DNA from: Prevotella sp.
GTDB taxonomy: Bacteria > Bacteroidota > Bacteroidia > Bacteroidales > Bacteroidaceae
Assembly (NCBI GenBank): GCA_015060535.1
Contig: SUYH01000010.1
Location: 62,001 to 126,000, forward strand
Length of the DNA stretch: 64,000 bases
Direction of reading: 5' to 3'
Of the stretch, positions 32,139 to 40,273 are shown in pieces. Made by a program: the position numbers and the translations under genes. The notes under the pieces were generated by a model that did not search any database, was not told the DNA's origin, and was given only the letters and a program-made list of their open reading frames with translations. Each line of letters opens with the position of its first letter. Position 1 is the stretch's first letter.

Positions 32139-32146
32139 TAATTTTG
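32139..32146 (+). promoter_or_regulatory. -7 element of the amidase gene
   Basis: TAATTTTG ending 8 nt before the ATG at 32155. It rules out the in-frame upstream ATG at 32134 as the start. Confidence 0.6.
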
Positions 32147-32154
32147 CACCCGCA

Positions 32155-33426
32155 ATGAAGAATAGGTTATTAGCTTTTGTATGGATAACGTTGGTGTTTG
32201 CCGCTGTCGCTACAGCTGCAAACAAGAAATTCACGCTGGTCATTGATGCCGGACATGGAGGAACGGACGCTGGTGCGGTAGGTCCGCTGACCAAGGAGAA
32301 ACATATCAATCTGAATGTGGCGCTGGCCTTCGGACGGCTGGTGGAACGCAACTGTCCTGACGTGCGCGTCATCTATACCCGTAAGACCGATGTCTTCATC
32401 CCCCTGCATACGCGTGCTGACATTGCCAACCGCAACAAGGCCGACCTCTTCATCTCCATCCACACCAATGCGCTGCCCAAGGGACGTATCTCGCGAGGTC
32501 TGGAGACCTACACGCTGGGTATGCACCGTGCTGCCGATAACCTGGAAGTGGCTAAGCGTGAGAATGAGGTCATCCTCTACGAGACCGACTATAAGCAGCG
32601 CTATCAGGGCTTCGACCCACGCTCGTCGGAGAGCTACATCTTGTTTGAGTTCATGCAAGACCGTAACATGGAACAGAGCGTAGAGCTGGCCAAGTGCGTG
32701 CAGCGCCGCACCTGTGCTTCGGCAGGTCGTCAGGACAAAGGTGTGAAGCAGGCTGGATTCCTGGTGCTCCGTGAGACGTCGATGCCTAGTTGTCTGATTG
32801 AGCTGGGCTTCATCTCGACACCCGACGAGGAGCGATTCCTCCATTCGGCAAGTGGTGTGGAGCAGCTGGGACGAGGCATCTACCAGGCTTTCGTAGACTA
32901 TCGTAACAAGTACGACAAGAATATCCGTGTGCCCTATAAGGCAGAGCCCGTCCAGGAGAAGGTAGACATCCCCACCGTGGTTCCCGAGAAGGCGCAGCCG
33001 GCTCCTGTGGTGGCGCCCAAGAAAGAGGAGCCGGCTCCTGTGGTGGTACGACAGGATACGGTGAAGACCGTTGATGAAGTTGCACAGCCAGCAGCACCCG
33101 TTGTACAGCAAGACACCGCAAAGGCGTCAGCACCTGCTCAGGTTCAGGTGTCTGCCCCTGTCTTCAAGTTGCAGATTCTGACCAGTTCCACCCGTCTGAA
33201 GGCTACCGATGCCCGTCTGAAGGGAGAATCGTCGGCAACATACTACGAAGAGGGCGGATTGTATAAATATACAGTCGGAGCTTCGGAAGACTATAACGAG
33301 GTCAGCCGTCTGCGCAAGACGCTCCAGGAGAAATTCCCCCAGGCCTTCATCATCGCCTTCAAGGACGGCAAGAAGATGGATGTGCGCGAGGCTATCCGCG
33401 AGTTTAAGAACAGAAGAAACAAATAA
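32155..33426 (+). CDS. N-acetylmuramoyl-L-alanine amidase with SPOR-like tail
   Basis: Exported zinc amidase that cleaves the stem peptide from MurNAc, probably in daughter-cell separation (AmiA/B/C type). Signal peptide: LLAFVWITLVFAAVATAA. The Amidase_3 domain spans about residues 28-245 with IDAGHGGTDAGAVG, the SIHTNA strand and the catalytic ELGFIS. A Pro/Ala/Val/Lys-rich linker of about 70 residues follows. The last 85 residues (VFKLQILTSS to the basic end) look like a SPOR domain that binds denuded glycans at the septum. 423 aa. The MCE gene follows after 13 bp and the pair ends at the terminator at 34454. Confidence 0.92.
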   Translation: MKNRLLAFVWITLVFAAVATAANKKFTLVIDAGHGGTDAGAVGPLTKEKHINLNVALAFGRLVERNCPDVRVIYTRKTDVFIPLHTRADIANRNKADLFISIHTNALPKGRISRGLETYTLGMHRAADNLEVAKRENEVILYETDYKQRYQGFDPRSSESYILFEFMQDRNMEQSVELAKCVQRRTCASAGRQDKGVKQAGFLVLRETSMPSCLIELGFISTPDEERFLHSASGVEQLGRGIYQAFVDYRNKYDKNIRVPYKAEPVQEKVDIPTVVPEKAQPAPVVAPKKEEPAPVVVRQDTVKTVDEVAQPAAPVVQQDTAKASAPAQVQVSAPVFKLQILTSSTRLKATDARLKGESSATYYEEGGLYKYTVGASEDYNEVSRLRKTLQEKFPQAFIIAFKDGKKMDVREAIREFKNRRNK

Positions 33427-33439
33427 AATATAGAGAGCA

Positions 33440-34342
33440 ATGAAATTCTTTACTAAGGAAGTGAAAATTGCACTGACCGCAATCGTCGGTATCGTTGTGT
33501 TGTTCTACGGACTGCAGTTCCTGAAAGGGCTTAACATCTTTTCGACCGATATGACTTATCGTGTGGCCTTTGACGACGTCAGTGGCCTGTCGCCGTCTTC
33601 ACCGGTCTATGCCAATGGTTATAGGGTAGGTGTGGTCAAGACGCTGAACTACGACTACAATCCGCAGGGTAAGATCGTGGCTGAGCTGGATCTGAACAAG
33701 AATATGCGGTTGCCGCGCGGTTCTCATGCCGAACTGGCCAGTGACCTGCTGGGTAATATCAAGATCAACCTGATTCTGGGTGACGACCCTATCAACATGA
33801 TAGGCACTAGTGATACCATTCCAGGCGAACAGGAAAAGGGCGTGATGGCTAAGGTGGGCGACATGATTCCCCTCATCGAGAACATGCTGCCGAAGCTCGA
33901 CTCCATCATGTCGAGCCTGAACACCCTGCTGGCAGACCCTGCCCTGCGCAACACGCTACATAACGTAGAAGGCATGACGGGTAATCTGAATGCTACCAGT
34001 GCTGAGCTGAAGTCGCTCTCTGCATCGCTCAACAAGGACGTGCCTGCCATGATGACCAAAGCCAATGGTGTGCTGGACAACACGCAGCAGCTGACCGGCA
34101 ATCTGGCTGCCGTAGACATAGCCGCCATGACAGCCAAGGTAAACCAGACGTTGGCTAATGTGCAGCAGATGACTGACAAGCTGAACAGTAATGAGGGAAC
34201 GCTGGGACTGCTCATGCGTGATGCGACACTCTACAATAACCTCACTTCAACGGCAGCTTCAGCCGACTCGCTATTGATCGACTTGAAGGCTCATCCAAAA
34301 CGCTATGTACACTTCTCAGTTTTCGGTAAAAAAGACAGATAA
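33440..34342 (+). CDS. MCE/MlaD family lipid-transport protein
   Basis: 300-aa protein anchored by one N-terminal membrane helix (ALTAIVGIVVLFYGLQFL), with a periplasmic MCE domain at about residues 38-115 (YRVAFDDVSGLSPSSPVYANG, VGVVKTLNY). A long helical region with repeated L-and-N-rich stretches (MTGNLNATSAELKSLSASL) follows. MCE proteins form rings that shuttle phospholipids between inner and outer membranes with an ABC transporter. The MlaE and MlaF partners are not adjacent here. It is co-transcribed with the amidase, an arrangement common in this phylum. Confidence 0.9.
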   Translation: MKFFTKEVKIALTAIVGIVVLFYGLQFLKGLNIFSTDMTYRVAFDDVSGLSPSSPVYANGYRVGVVKTLNYDYNPQGKIVAELDLNKNMRLPRGSHAELASDLLGNIKINLILGDDPINMIGTSDTIPGEQEKGVMAKVGDMIPLIENMLPKLDSIMSSLNTLLADPALRNTLHNVEGMTGNLNATSAELKSLSASLNKDVPAMMTKANGVLDNTQQLTGNLAAVDIAAMTAKVNQTLANVQQMTDKLNSNEGTLGLLMRDATLYNNLTSTAASADSLLIDLKAHPKRYVHFSVFGKKDR

Positions 34343-34453
34343 AAAATCATCTAATTTTTATTTTGTCTAAATAATAGCCTCTATTAAATTGTGTTCGACA
34401 CAGGTGGTCCAACTGCTTGATTTTTCGGCCACTTAGAAATGATGAAAAATGAG

Positions 34454-34490
34454 AGTATGCACACGGGGTGGCCAGCGTGCATACTTTTTT
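34454..34490 (+). terminator. Terminator after the amidase-MCE operon
   Basis: 9-bp stem, AGTATGCAC (34454-34462) with GTGCATACT (34477-34485), followed by a T-run. Confidence 0.88.
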
Positions 34491-34619
34491 AAATCGCTGA
34501 TTTTCAGGGTGCTGAAAATGTGCAAGGATTTTTTCTTCACATTGCCTCTACGGATGATTTAAAGCACGTAAAATTAGGCAGTTACGCAATCTTGTATGAA
34601 TCATGATAAATTATACAGA

Positions 34620-34651
34620 TTTGCAAGATTGAAAAAAATTTGCGACCTTTG
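34620..34651 (+). promoter_or_regulatory. dnaA promoter
   Basis: TTTG (34620-34623) and GACCTTTG (34644-34651) with a 20-bp spacer. The -7 has G instead of the first T. The leader is about 55 nt. Confidence 0.6.
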
Positions 34652-34711
34652 CAATCGAAAACAATAAACAGACCATTTCGTCTTTACTAATAATATAAAA
34701 GGTAACACCGC

Positions 34712-36118
34712 ATGGTAAATGATCCAAAGGTGCTTTGGGACAACTGCCTTCGTCTGATCAAGGAGAACGTCACCGAGCAACAATACAAAACCTGGTTCGA
34801 GTCCATCGTCTTCGAACGCTTCGACGCCGAGAATCGAACTGTACTCGTAAAAGTACCGAGCATGTACGTTTACGAGTACCTGGAGCAGTACTATGTGGGT
34901 TTGCTGAGCATGGTGCTGAAGCGCTGCTTCGGTCAGCAGGTGCAGCTGACCTATCGTGTGATTACCGACCGTGCGCATAATATTGGTCAGAAGATAGAGG
35001 GTGAGACACCCGCAGGTATTGAGTCGAAGCCCGTGACCGAGCGTGGCAACAAGACGCCTACCATATTGGATAGTGCTCGACAAGACTTGAACCCGCAGCT
35101 GGATGCCCACAAGACCTTCCTGAACTTCATTGAGGGTGACAGCAATAAGCTGCCTCGCACGGTGGGACTGTCTATCGCTGAGCATCCGGGAAAGTCGACG
35201 TTCAACCCCTTCTTCGTCTATGGTCCTTCAGGCTGTGGAAAGACGCACCTCATCAATGCCATTGGTGTGAAGTGCAAGGAGATGTATCCTACTAAGCGCG
35301 TGCTCTACGTGTCAGCCCGCCTGTTCCAGGTGCAGTTCACGGATGCCGTGCGCCAGAATACAGTCAACGACTTCATCCAGTTCTATCAGTCTATCGACGT
35401 GCTGATAGTTGATGATATCCAGGAGTGGGCTACTGCGAAAGCCACATTGGACACGTTCTTCCACATCTTCGACCATCTGTTCCGTCTGGGTAAGCAGATC
35501 ATCCTGGCTTCCGACCGTCCGCCCGTTGACCTGCAGGGTGTGAAAGACCGTCTGCTGACGCGTTTCTCCTGTGGCTTGATAGCTGAGTTGGAACAGCCTA
35601 ACGTGGAGCTTTGCAAGGACATCCTGACAGCAAAATGCCGTCGTGACGGCTTGAAGATTCCTGAGGATGTCATCCAGTATATCGCTGAGACGGCTAATGG
35701 CTCAGTGCGTGACCTCGAAGGTGTCATCAACTCGCTGTTGGCGTATAGTGTGGTATACAATACCAATATCGACATGCGACTGGCAGAGCGCGTCATCAAG
35801 CGTGCCGTGAAGATTGACAATAAGCCGTTGACGGTTGATGACATTCTGGAGAAGGTTTGTACGCATTACAATGTGAAGCAGCAACAGGTTGTCAGCCGCT
35901 CGCGCAAGCGTGACTACGTCTTGGTGCGCCAGGTGTCTATGTATCTGGCTCAGAAGTACACGAAGATGCCTGCCGGACGCATCGGACAGCTCATCGGAGG
36001 TCGCGACCATTCCACCGTGATCCACAGCTGCTCCACGATAGAACAGCGCCTGAAGATTGACAAGGCGTTCGTCGCTGAACTGAACAGCATTGAGAACTCC
36101 TTTAAGCTGAAAAAGTAA
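34712..36118 (+). CDS. dnaA: Chromosomal replication initiator DnaA
   Basis: 468-aa AAA+ ATPase that opens oriC. Domain I is at the N-terminus (LWDNCLRLIKENVTEQQYKT). Domain III has Walker A GPSGCGKTHL near residue 171 and Walker B LIVDDIQEW near 231, with a sensor ASDRPP. The domain IV DNA-binding signature is present as GGRDHSTVIHS near 430. Length is typical. The gene is monocistronic with its own promoter and ends in a bidirectional hairpin shared with nagB. The 3' end and stop run into GTAAAAAG octamers (36115-36140). No origin-like cluster of DnaA boxes is present beside it, which is common in Bacteroidota. Confidence 0.97.
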   Translation: MVNDPKVLWDNCLRLIKENVTEQQYKTWFESIVFERFDAENRTVLVKVPSMYVYEYLEQYYVGLLSMVLKRCFGQQVQLTYRVITDRAHNIGQKIEGETPAGIESKPVTERGNKTPTILDSARQDLNPQLDAHKTFLNFIEGDSNKLPRTVGLSIAEHPGKSTFNPFFVYGPSGCGKTHLINAIGVKCKEMYPTKRVLYVSARLFQVQFTDAVRQNTVNDFIQFYQSIDVLIVDDIQEWATAKATLDTFFHIFDHLFRLGKQIILASDRPPVDLQGVKDRLLTRFSCGLIAELEQPNVELCKDILTAKCRRDGLKIPEDVIQYIAETANGSVRDLEGVINSLLAYSVVYNTNIDMRLAERVIKRAVKIDNKPLTVDDILEKVCTHYNVKQQQVVSRSRKRDYVLVRQVSMYLAQKYTKMPAGRIGQLIGGRDHSTVIHSCSTIEQRLKIDKAFVAELNSIENSFKLKK

Positions 36119-36140
36119 AAAGGTATAAAAAGGTAAAAAG
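36115..36140 (+). repeat. GTAAAAAG repeats at the dnaA 3' end
   Basis: GTAAAAAG (36115), GTATAAAAAG (36123), GTAAAAAG (36133). The dnaA stop TAA (36116-36118) is inside the first unit. Confidence 0.65.
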
Positions 36141-36145
36141 AGAAA

Positions 36146-36176
36146 AAAAAGACAACCTACAGGAGGTTGTCTTTTT
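36146..36176. terminator. Bidirectional terminator between dnaA and nagB
   Basis: 13-bp perfect stem: A5 plus GACAACCT pairs with AGGTTGTC plus T5, with a 5-nt loop. The nagB stop and last codons lie within it. Confidence 0.93.
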
Positions 36177-36951
36177 CGATATCCTTAAAGTATTTATAAG
36201 TCGCAACTTTCAGCTCGTCGGTAGCAGGCTCGTCAGCAACGATGATGCCGTGCTGGTGCATCTGCAGGGCTGAGATGGTCCACTCGTGGGTGACGGCACC
36301 CTCGACGGCAGCTTTCAGCGCGCGAGCTTTGTGGTGACCGTTCACCAGGATCATCACCTCACGGGCATCCATGACGGTACCCACACCAACGGTCAGCGCC
36401 AGCTTGGGCACCTTGTTCACGTCGTTGTCGAAGAAACGTGAGTTGGCAATGATGGTATCTGTAGTCAGGGTCTTTACGCGAGTGCGAGAGGTCAGTGAAG
36501 AGTAGGGCTCGTTGAAGGCGATGTGTCCGTCAGGACCGATACCTCCGATGAAGAGGTCGATGCCACCAGCCTCCTTGATCATCTCCTCGTAGTGTGCACA
36601 CTCAGCAGCCAGGTCCTTGGCGTTTCCGTTCAGGATGTGGATGTTCTCCTTGGGACAGTCGATGTGGTCGAACAGATTGCGAGCCATGAAAGAGTGGTAG
36701 CTCTCAGGATGTGACTCGGGCAGATTCACATACTCGTCCATGTTGAACGTCAGTACGTTCTTGAACGATACGCGACCTTCCTTGTTGGCTTTTACCAGGC
36801 AGGCATACATTCCCTCGGGTGAAGAACCTGTTGGAAGACCAAGCACGAAGGGCTTTTCCTTAGTGGGCTTGAAGGCGTTGATACGCTCGATGACGTGCTC
36901 AGCAGCCCACTGCGACATTTTCTGATAGTCAGATTCGATAATTACTCTCAT
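36157..36951 (-). CDS. nagB: Glucosamine-6-phosphate deaminase
   Basis: Converts glucosamine-6-phosphate to fructose-6-phosphate and ammonia, feeding amino-sugar breakdown into glycolysis. 264 aa from ATG 36951; an in-frame upstream ATG would cross the promoter. Motifs in order: [14 protein letters not shown] (phosphate loop), FNMDEYV (catalytic Asp), [17 protein letters not shown] (catalytic His and Glu), and [19 protein letters not shown]. The sequence is full length. It stands alone on the minus strand, ending in the hairpin shared with dnaA. A promoter -7 lies upstream. Confidence 0.96.
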   Translation of the reverse strand: MRVIIESDYQKMSQWAAEHVIERINAFKPTKEKPFVLGLPTGSSPEGMYACLVKANKEGRVSFKNVLTFNMDEYVNLPESHPESYHSFMARNLFDHIDCPKENIHILNGNAKDLAAECAHYEEMIKEAGGIDLFIGGIGPDGHIAFNEPYSSLTSRTRVKTLTTDTIIANSRFFDNDVNKVPKLALTVGVGTVMDAREVMILVNGHHKARALKAAVEGAVTHEWTISALQMHQHGIIVADEPATDELKVATYKYFKDIEKDNLL

Positions 36952-36987
36952 AAGTGTAAAAATATAAAGTTTTTGTCTTATCGACTG

Positions 36988-37046
36988 CAAAGGTAAGAAA
37001 AAATCTAAGAAAACGAATAATTATAGATATTTTTTTCGTACCTTTG
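36988..37046. promoter_or_regulatory. Divergent -7 elements for nagB and hflX
   Basis: Minus strand TACCTTTG (36988-36995) for nagB; plus strand TACCTTTG (37039-37046) for hflX. Neither has a clear TTTG at -33. Confidence 0.65.
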
Positions 37047-37063
37047 CCCCCATATATTAATAT

Positions 37064-38395
37064 ATGAAGGAATTTGTAATATCAGAGGTCAAGGCCGAGA
37101 CTGCCATATTGGTGGGACTGATTACCCAACAGCAGGACGAGGCGAAGACAAAAGAATATCTCGACGAGCTGGAATTTCTGGCTGATACTGCTGGTGCTGT
37201 CACCGTGAAGCGTTTCACGCAGAAGGTGCAGGGTCCCAGTCAGGTAACCTATGTCGGCAAGGGTAAGCTCGACGAAATCAAGCAATTTATCAAGCAGCAG
37301 GAAGATGCCTACTACGACTGGCTTGACGCTGGCTCGCCAGAGCCTGAAGAGGGTGGGGCAGTACCCCAGCCCATCGGTATGGTTATCTTCGACGATGAGC
37401 TGAGTGCCAAGCAAATACGCAATATTGAGGGCGAACTGAAGGTGAAGATCCTGGACCGTACCTCGCTGATATTGGACATCTTCGCCATGCGTGCGCAGAC
37501 CGCTGAGGCCAAGACGCAGGTCGAACTGGCGCAGTATCGTTACATGCTGCCCCGTCTGCAACGCCTGTGGACCCACCTCGAACGACAGGGTGGTGGCTCT
37601 GGCTCTGGTGGCGGAAAGGGTTCTGTAGGCTTGCGCGGACCTGGTGAGACGCAGTTGGAGATGGACCAGCGTATCATCCGTCAGCGTATCTCGCTGCTGA
37701 AAGAACGTCTTGTGGAGATTGATAAGCAGAAGACCACCCAGCGCAAGAACCGTGGCCGACTGATTCGTGTGGCTCTGGTGGGTTATACCAATGTCGGCAA
37801 GTCGACGATGATGAACCTGCTGGCCAAGAGCGATGTGTTTGCTGAGAACAAGCTCTTCGCCACATTGGATACCACCGTGCGTAAGATGGTTATCGACAAC
37901 CTGCCCTTCCTGCTGGCCGACACCGTAGGATTTATCCGTAAACTGCCTACCGATCTGGTAGACTCGTTCAAGTCAACGCTCGACGAGGTTCGCGAGGCCG
38001 ACCTGCTGGTGCATGTCGTCGATATCTCGCATCCCGACTTCGAGGAGCAGATCCAGGTGGTCGAGAAGACGTTGGCTGACCTGGGTTGTGCTGACAAGCC
38101 CTCGATGCTGGTATTCAACAAGATAGACGCTTACACCTGGACCCCTCAGGATGAAGACGATCTGACGGAGCCGACGCGTGAAAACATCTCGCTCGACGAG
38201 TTGAAGCGTACCTGGATGGCGAAAAGTGAAGAGTCAAGAGTGAAGAGTGAAGAATTTGCTCCCGCCCCGTTGTTTATCTCGGCCAAGAAGAAAGAGAACA
38301 TCGACGAGCTGCGTGAGGTGCTTTACCAGAAAGTCCGCGAGCTCCACGTTCAGAAATATCCGTATAACGACTTTTTATATACTGTAGAAGACTGA
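37064..38395 (+). CDS. hflX: Ribosome-associated GTPase HflX
   Basis: 443-aa GTPase that rescues stalled or heat-damaged ribosomes by splitting subunits. The N-terminal domain includes VTQKVQGPSQ-like sequence and ILDRTSLILDIFAMRAQT; a glycine-rich linker (GGGSGSGGGKGSVGLRGPGE) leads into the G domain. G motifs: GYTNVGKST near 240, LADTVGFIRKLP, VFNKIDAY and ISAKKKENI. Between G4 and G5 a four-unit heptamer repeat (38225-38252) encodes KSEESRVKSEE, an extra charged loop. One unit gained or lost would shift the frame before the last G motif. It is followed after 24 bp by the DUF4954 gene. Confidence 0.95.
   Translation: MKEFVISEVKAETAILVGLITQQQDEAKTKEYLDELEFLADTAGAVTVKRFTQKVQGPSQVTYVGKGKLDEIKQFIKQQEDAYYDWLDAGSPEPEEGGAVPQPIGMVIFDDELSAKQIRNIEGELKVKILDRTSLILDIFAMRAQTAEAKTQVELAQYRYMLPRLQRLWTHLERQGGGSGSGGGKGSVGLRGPGETQLEMDQRIIRQRISLLKERLVEIDKQKTTQRKNRGRLIRVALVGYTNVGKSTMMNLLAKSDVFAENKLFATLDTTVRKMVIDNLPFLLADTVGFIRKLPTDLVDSFKSTLDEVREADLLVHVVDISHPDFEEQIQVVEKTLADLGCADKPSMLVFNKIDAYTWTPQDEDDLTEPTRENISLDELKRTWMAKSEESRVKSEEFAPAPLFISAKKKENIDELREVLYQKVRELHVQKYPYNDFLYTVED
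38225..38252 (+). repeat. Heptamer array inside hflX
   Basis: AGTGAAG, AGTCAAG, AGTGAAG, AGTGAAG (four 7-bp units). Confidence 0.75.
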
Positions 38396-38419
38396 ACCAT
38401 ACACAAAAAATCATTACTT

Positions 38420-40273
38420 ATGAGAGATTACAGACATTTAACACAAGAGGAGATAAACGTGCTCGAGAACAACAGTTGTTGGGCCGAGAGTTGGGAACGC
38501 GTGATGGTTGACGAGGCCTTCACCCCTTACGGCTTCCATCGTGTCATCTTCTATGGTGACATCCGTCTGGGTAAGTTTGAGAAGCAGGTCGAAGTGACCA
38601 AGGGCTTCACCAAGCATGCCGGTATCAACGATGCCACGCTGCGCAACGTCACTGTTGGCGACAACTGTCTGATCGAGAAGATAGGCAATTTCATCAACAA
38701 CTATACCATTGGCGACGACTGTTACATTTCGAATATCAGTACGATGGAGACCACCGAGGGTGCCACCTTTGGCGAGGGTCATATGGTCAGTGTGCTCAAC
38801 GAGATGGGCGACGGCAATGTCATCCTGTTCCACGACCTCAACTCGCAGCTGGCTGCCTTGATGGTGAAGCATTTCAGCGACAAGCAGCTGAAGGACAAAC
38901 TCACCCGACTGGTGAACGAGGAGATTCGCTTCTCGCAGCCCGAGCGCGGCACGATAGGTAATGGCGTCAAGATTATCAACTCCAAGGAGATTACCAATAC
39001 CGTTGTCAAGGACGAGTGCGAGATTAACGGAGCAGCCCGCCTGAGCGACTGTACCATCCTGAGTTCCAAGGATGATTCCGTATACATCGGAACGGGTGTC
39101 ATCTGCGAGAATTCTATCATCTCGAATGGCTGTTCGATTACCAACTCCGTGAAGATGCAAGACTGCTTCGTCGGCGAGGCCTGCCAGATTACCAACGGAT
39201 TCACGGCAGAGGCCAGCGTATTCTTTGCTAACTCGTATATGGCCAATGGCGAGGCGTGTGCCGCTTTCTGCGGACCGTTCTCTGCCTCTCACCATAAGAG
39301 CTCGCTGCTCATTGGTGGCGAGTTCTCGTTCTATAATGCCGGTTCGAACACCAACTTCTCCAACCACGCCTATAAGATGGGTCCACTTCACTATGGAACT
39401 TTGGAGCGTGGCACGAAGACGGCCTCTGGTGCCTATGTGCTGATGCCTGCCAAGATAGGTGCCTTCTCAGTCTGCTTCGGTAAGCTGATGAACCATCCCG
39501 ACATGCGCTGTCTGCCCTTCGCCTATCTGCTGGCCTATGGTGAGACGATGTATATCGTACCCGGTCGTAACATCACGACGGTTGGTCTGTATCGTGACAT
39601 CAAGAAGTGGCCGAAGCGCGACAAGCGTGCAGCCTCTTCCCGTAAGAGCATCATCAACTTCGACTGGCTCTCACCCTTCACCGTGGGCGAGATCGTACAG
39701 GGTAAGAAGATTTTGGAGGCCCTCCGTCAGGCTGGTGGCGACAATGTGTCCAGCTACAACTACCACGAGTATATCATCAATGCCTCGTCGCTGCGTAAGG
39801 GTATTAAGTACTATGATATCGCCCTGCGTATCTACATGGGGGCCGTGCTGAAGCGTGCTGTCAAGGGCGGTTTTCTGGGCAAACCCCAATCCACCGTTGG
39901 CGAGGGCGACTGGAACGACCTTTCGGGTTTGCTGCTGCCTGCCAGTGAGGAACAGCGCCTTATTGACGACATCAAGAGCGGAACCATTGAGAGCATCCAG
40001 GATGTGCTGGACCGCTTCAAGGATATGGACGAACACTATCGTGAGTATCAGTGGACATGGACCTATAAGCTGATTCTCGACTACTATGGTCTCGACGAGT
40101 TGACGGAGGCCGCCATGCAGCGCATCCGCGAAGACTATGTCAAGGCCCGTCGTGCCTGGATTGCTGAAATCCGCAAGGATGCCCAGAAGGAGTTCGAGAT
40201 GGGCGATGTCGAGCAAGAAGTATTCGATGACTTTATATCCAAACTAGATCACGAAATAGATTATGAAGACTAA
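38420..40273 (+). CDS. DUF4954 family protein
   Basis: 617-aa cytosolic protein found widely in Bacteroidota. The middle part (about residues 60-330) shows the hexapeptide pattern of a left-handed beta helix (VTVGDNCLIEKIGNFI, NYTIGDDCYISNIS, YIGTGVICENSIIS), as in nucleotidyl- or acyltransferases acting on sugars. The C-terminal 200 residues are helical and charged, ending in acidic residues. Function is not established; sugar-nucleotide or acetyl transfer is possible from the fold. The 3' end overlaps the M16 protease start by 11 bp, implying coupling. Confidence 0.9.
   Translation: MRDYRHLTQEEINVLENNSCWAESWERVMVDEAFTPYGFHRVIFYGDIRLGKFEKQVEVTKGFTKHAGINDATLRNVTVGDNCLIEKIGNFINNYTIGDDCYISNISTMETTEGATFGEGHMVSVLNEMGDGNVILFHDLNSQLAALMVKHFSDKQLKDKLTRLVNEEIRFSQPERGTIGNGVKIINSKEITNTVVKDECEINGAARLSDCTILSSKDDSVYIGTGVICENSIISNGCSITNSVKMQDCFVGEACQITNGFTAEASVFFANSYMANGEACAAFCGPFSASHHKSSLLIGGEFSFYNAGSNTNFSNHAYKMGPLHYGTLERGTKTASGAYVLMPAKIGAFSVCFGKLMNHPDMRCLPFAYLLAYGETMYIVPGRNITTVGLYRDIKKWPKRDKRAASSRKSIINFDWLSPFTVGEIVQGKKILEALRQAGGDNVSSYNYHEYIINASSLRKGIKYYDIALRIYMGAVLKRAVKGGFLGKPQSTVGEGDWNDLSGLLLPASEEQRLIDDIKSGTIESIQDVLDRFKDMDEHYREYQWTWTYKLILDYYGLDELTEAAMQRIREDYVKARRAWIAEIRKDAQKEFEMGDVEQEVFDDFISKLDHEIDYED

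Larger units (their letters stand above)
34343..34711. other. Gap upstream of dnaA
   Basis: No gene is visible. It holds a small TGTG/CACA hairpin, the terminator at 34454, AT-rich sequence and the dnaA promoter. Only one weak DnaA-box-like site (TTATACAGA, 34611-34619) was seen, so it does not look like a replication origin. Confidence 0.6.

Noticed and set aside
34343..34711. Replication origin next to dnaA
   Set aside because: Only one weak DnaA-box-like 9-mer and no clustered boxes. The region is explained by a terminator and the dnaA promoter.
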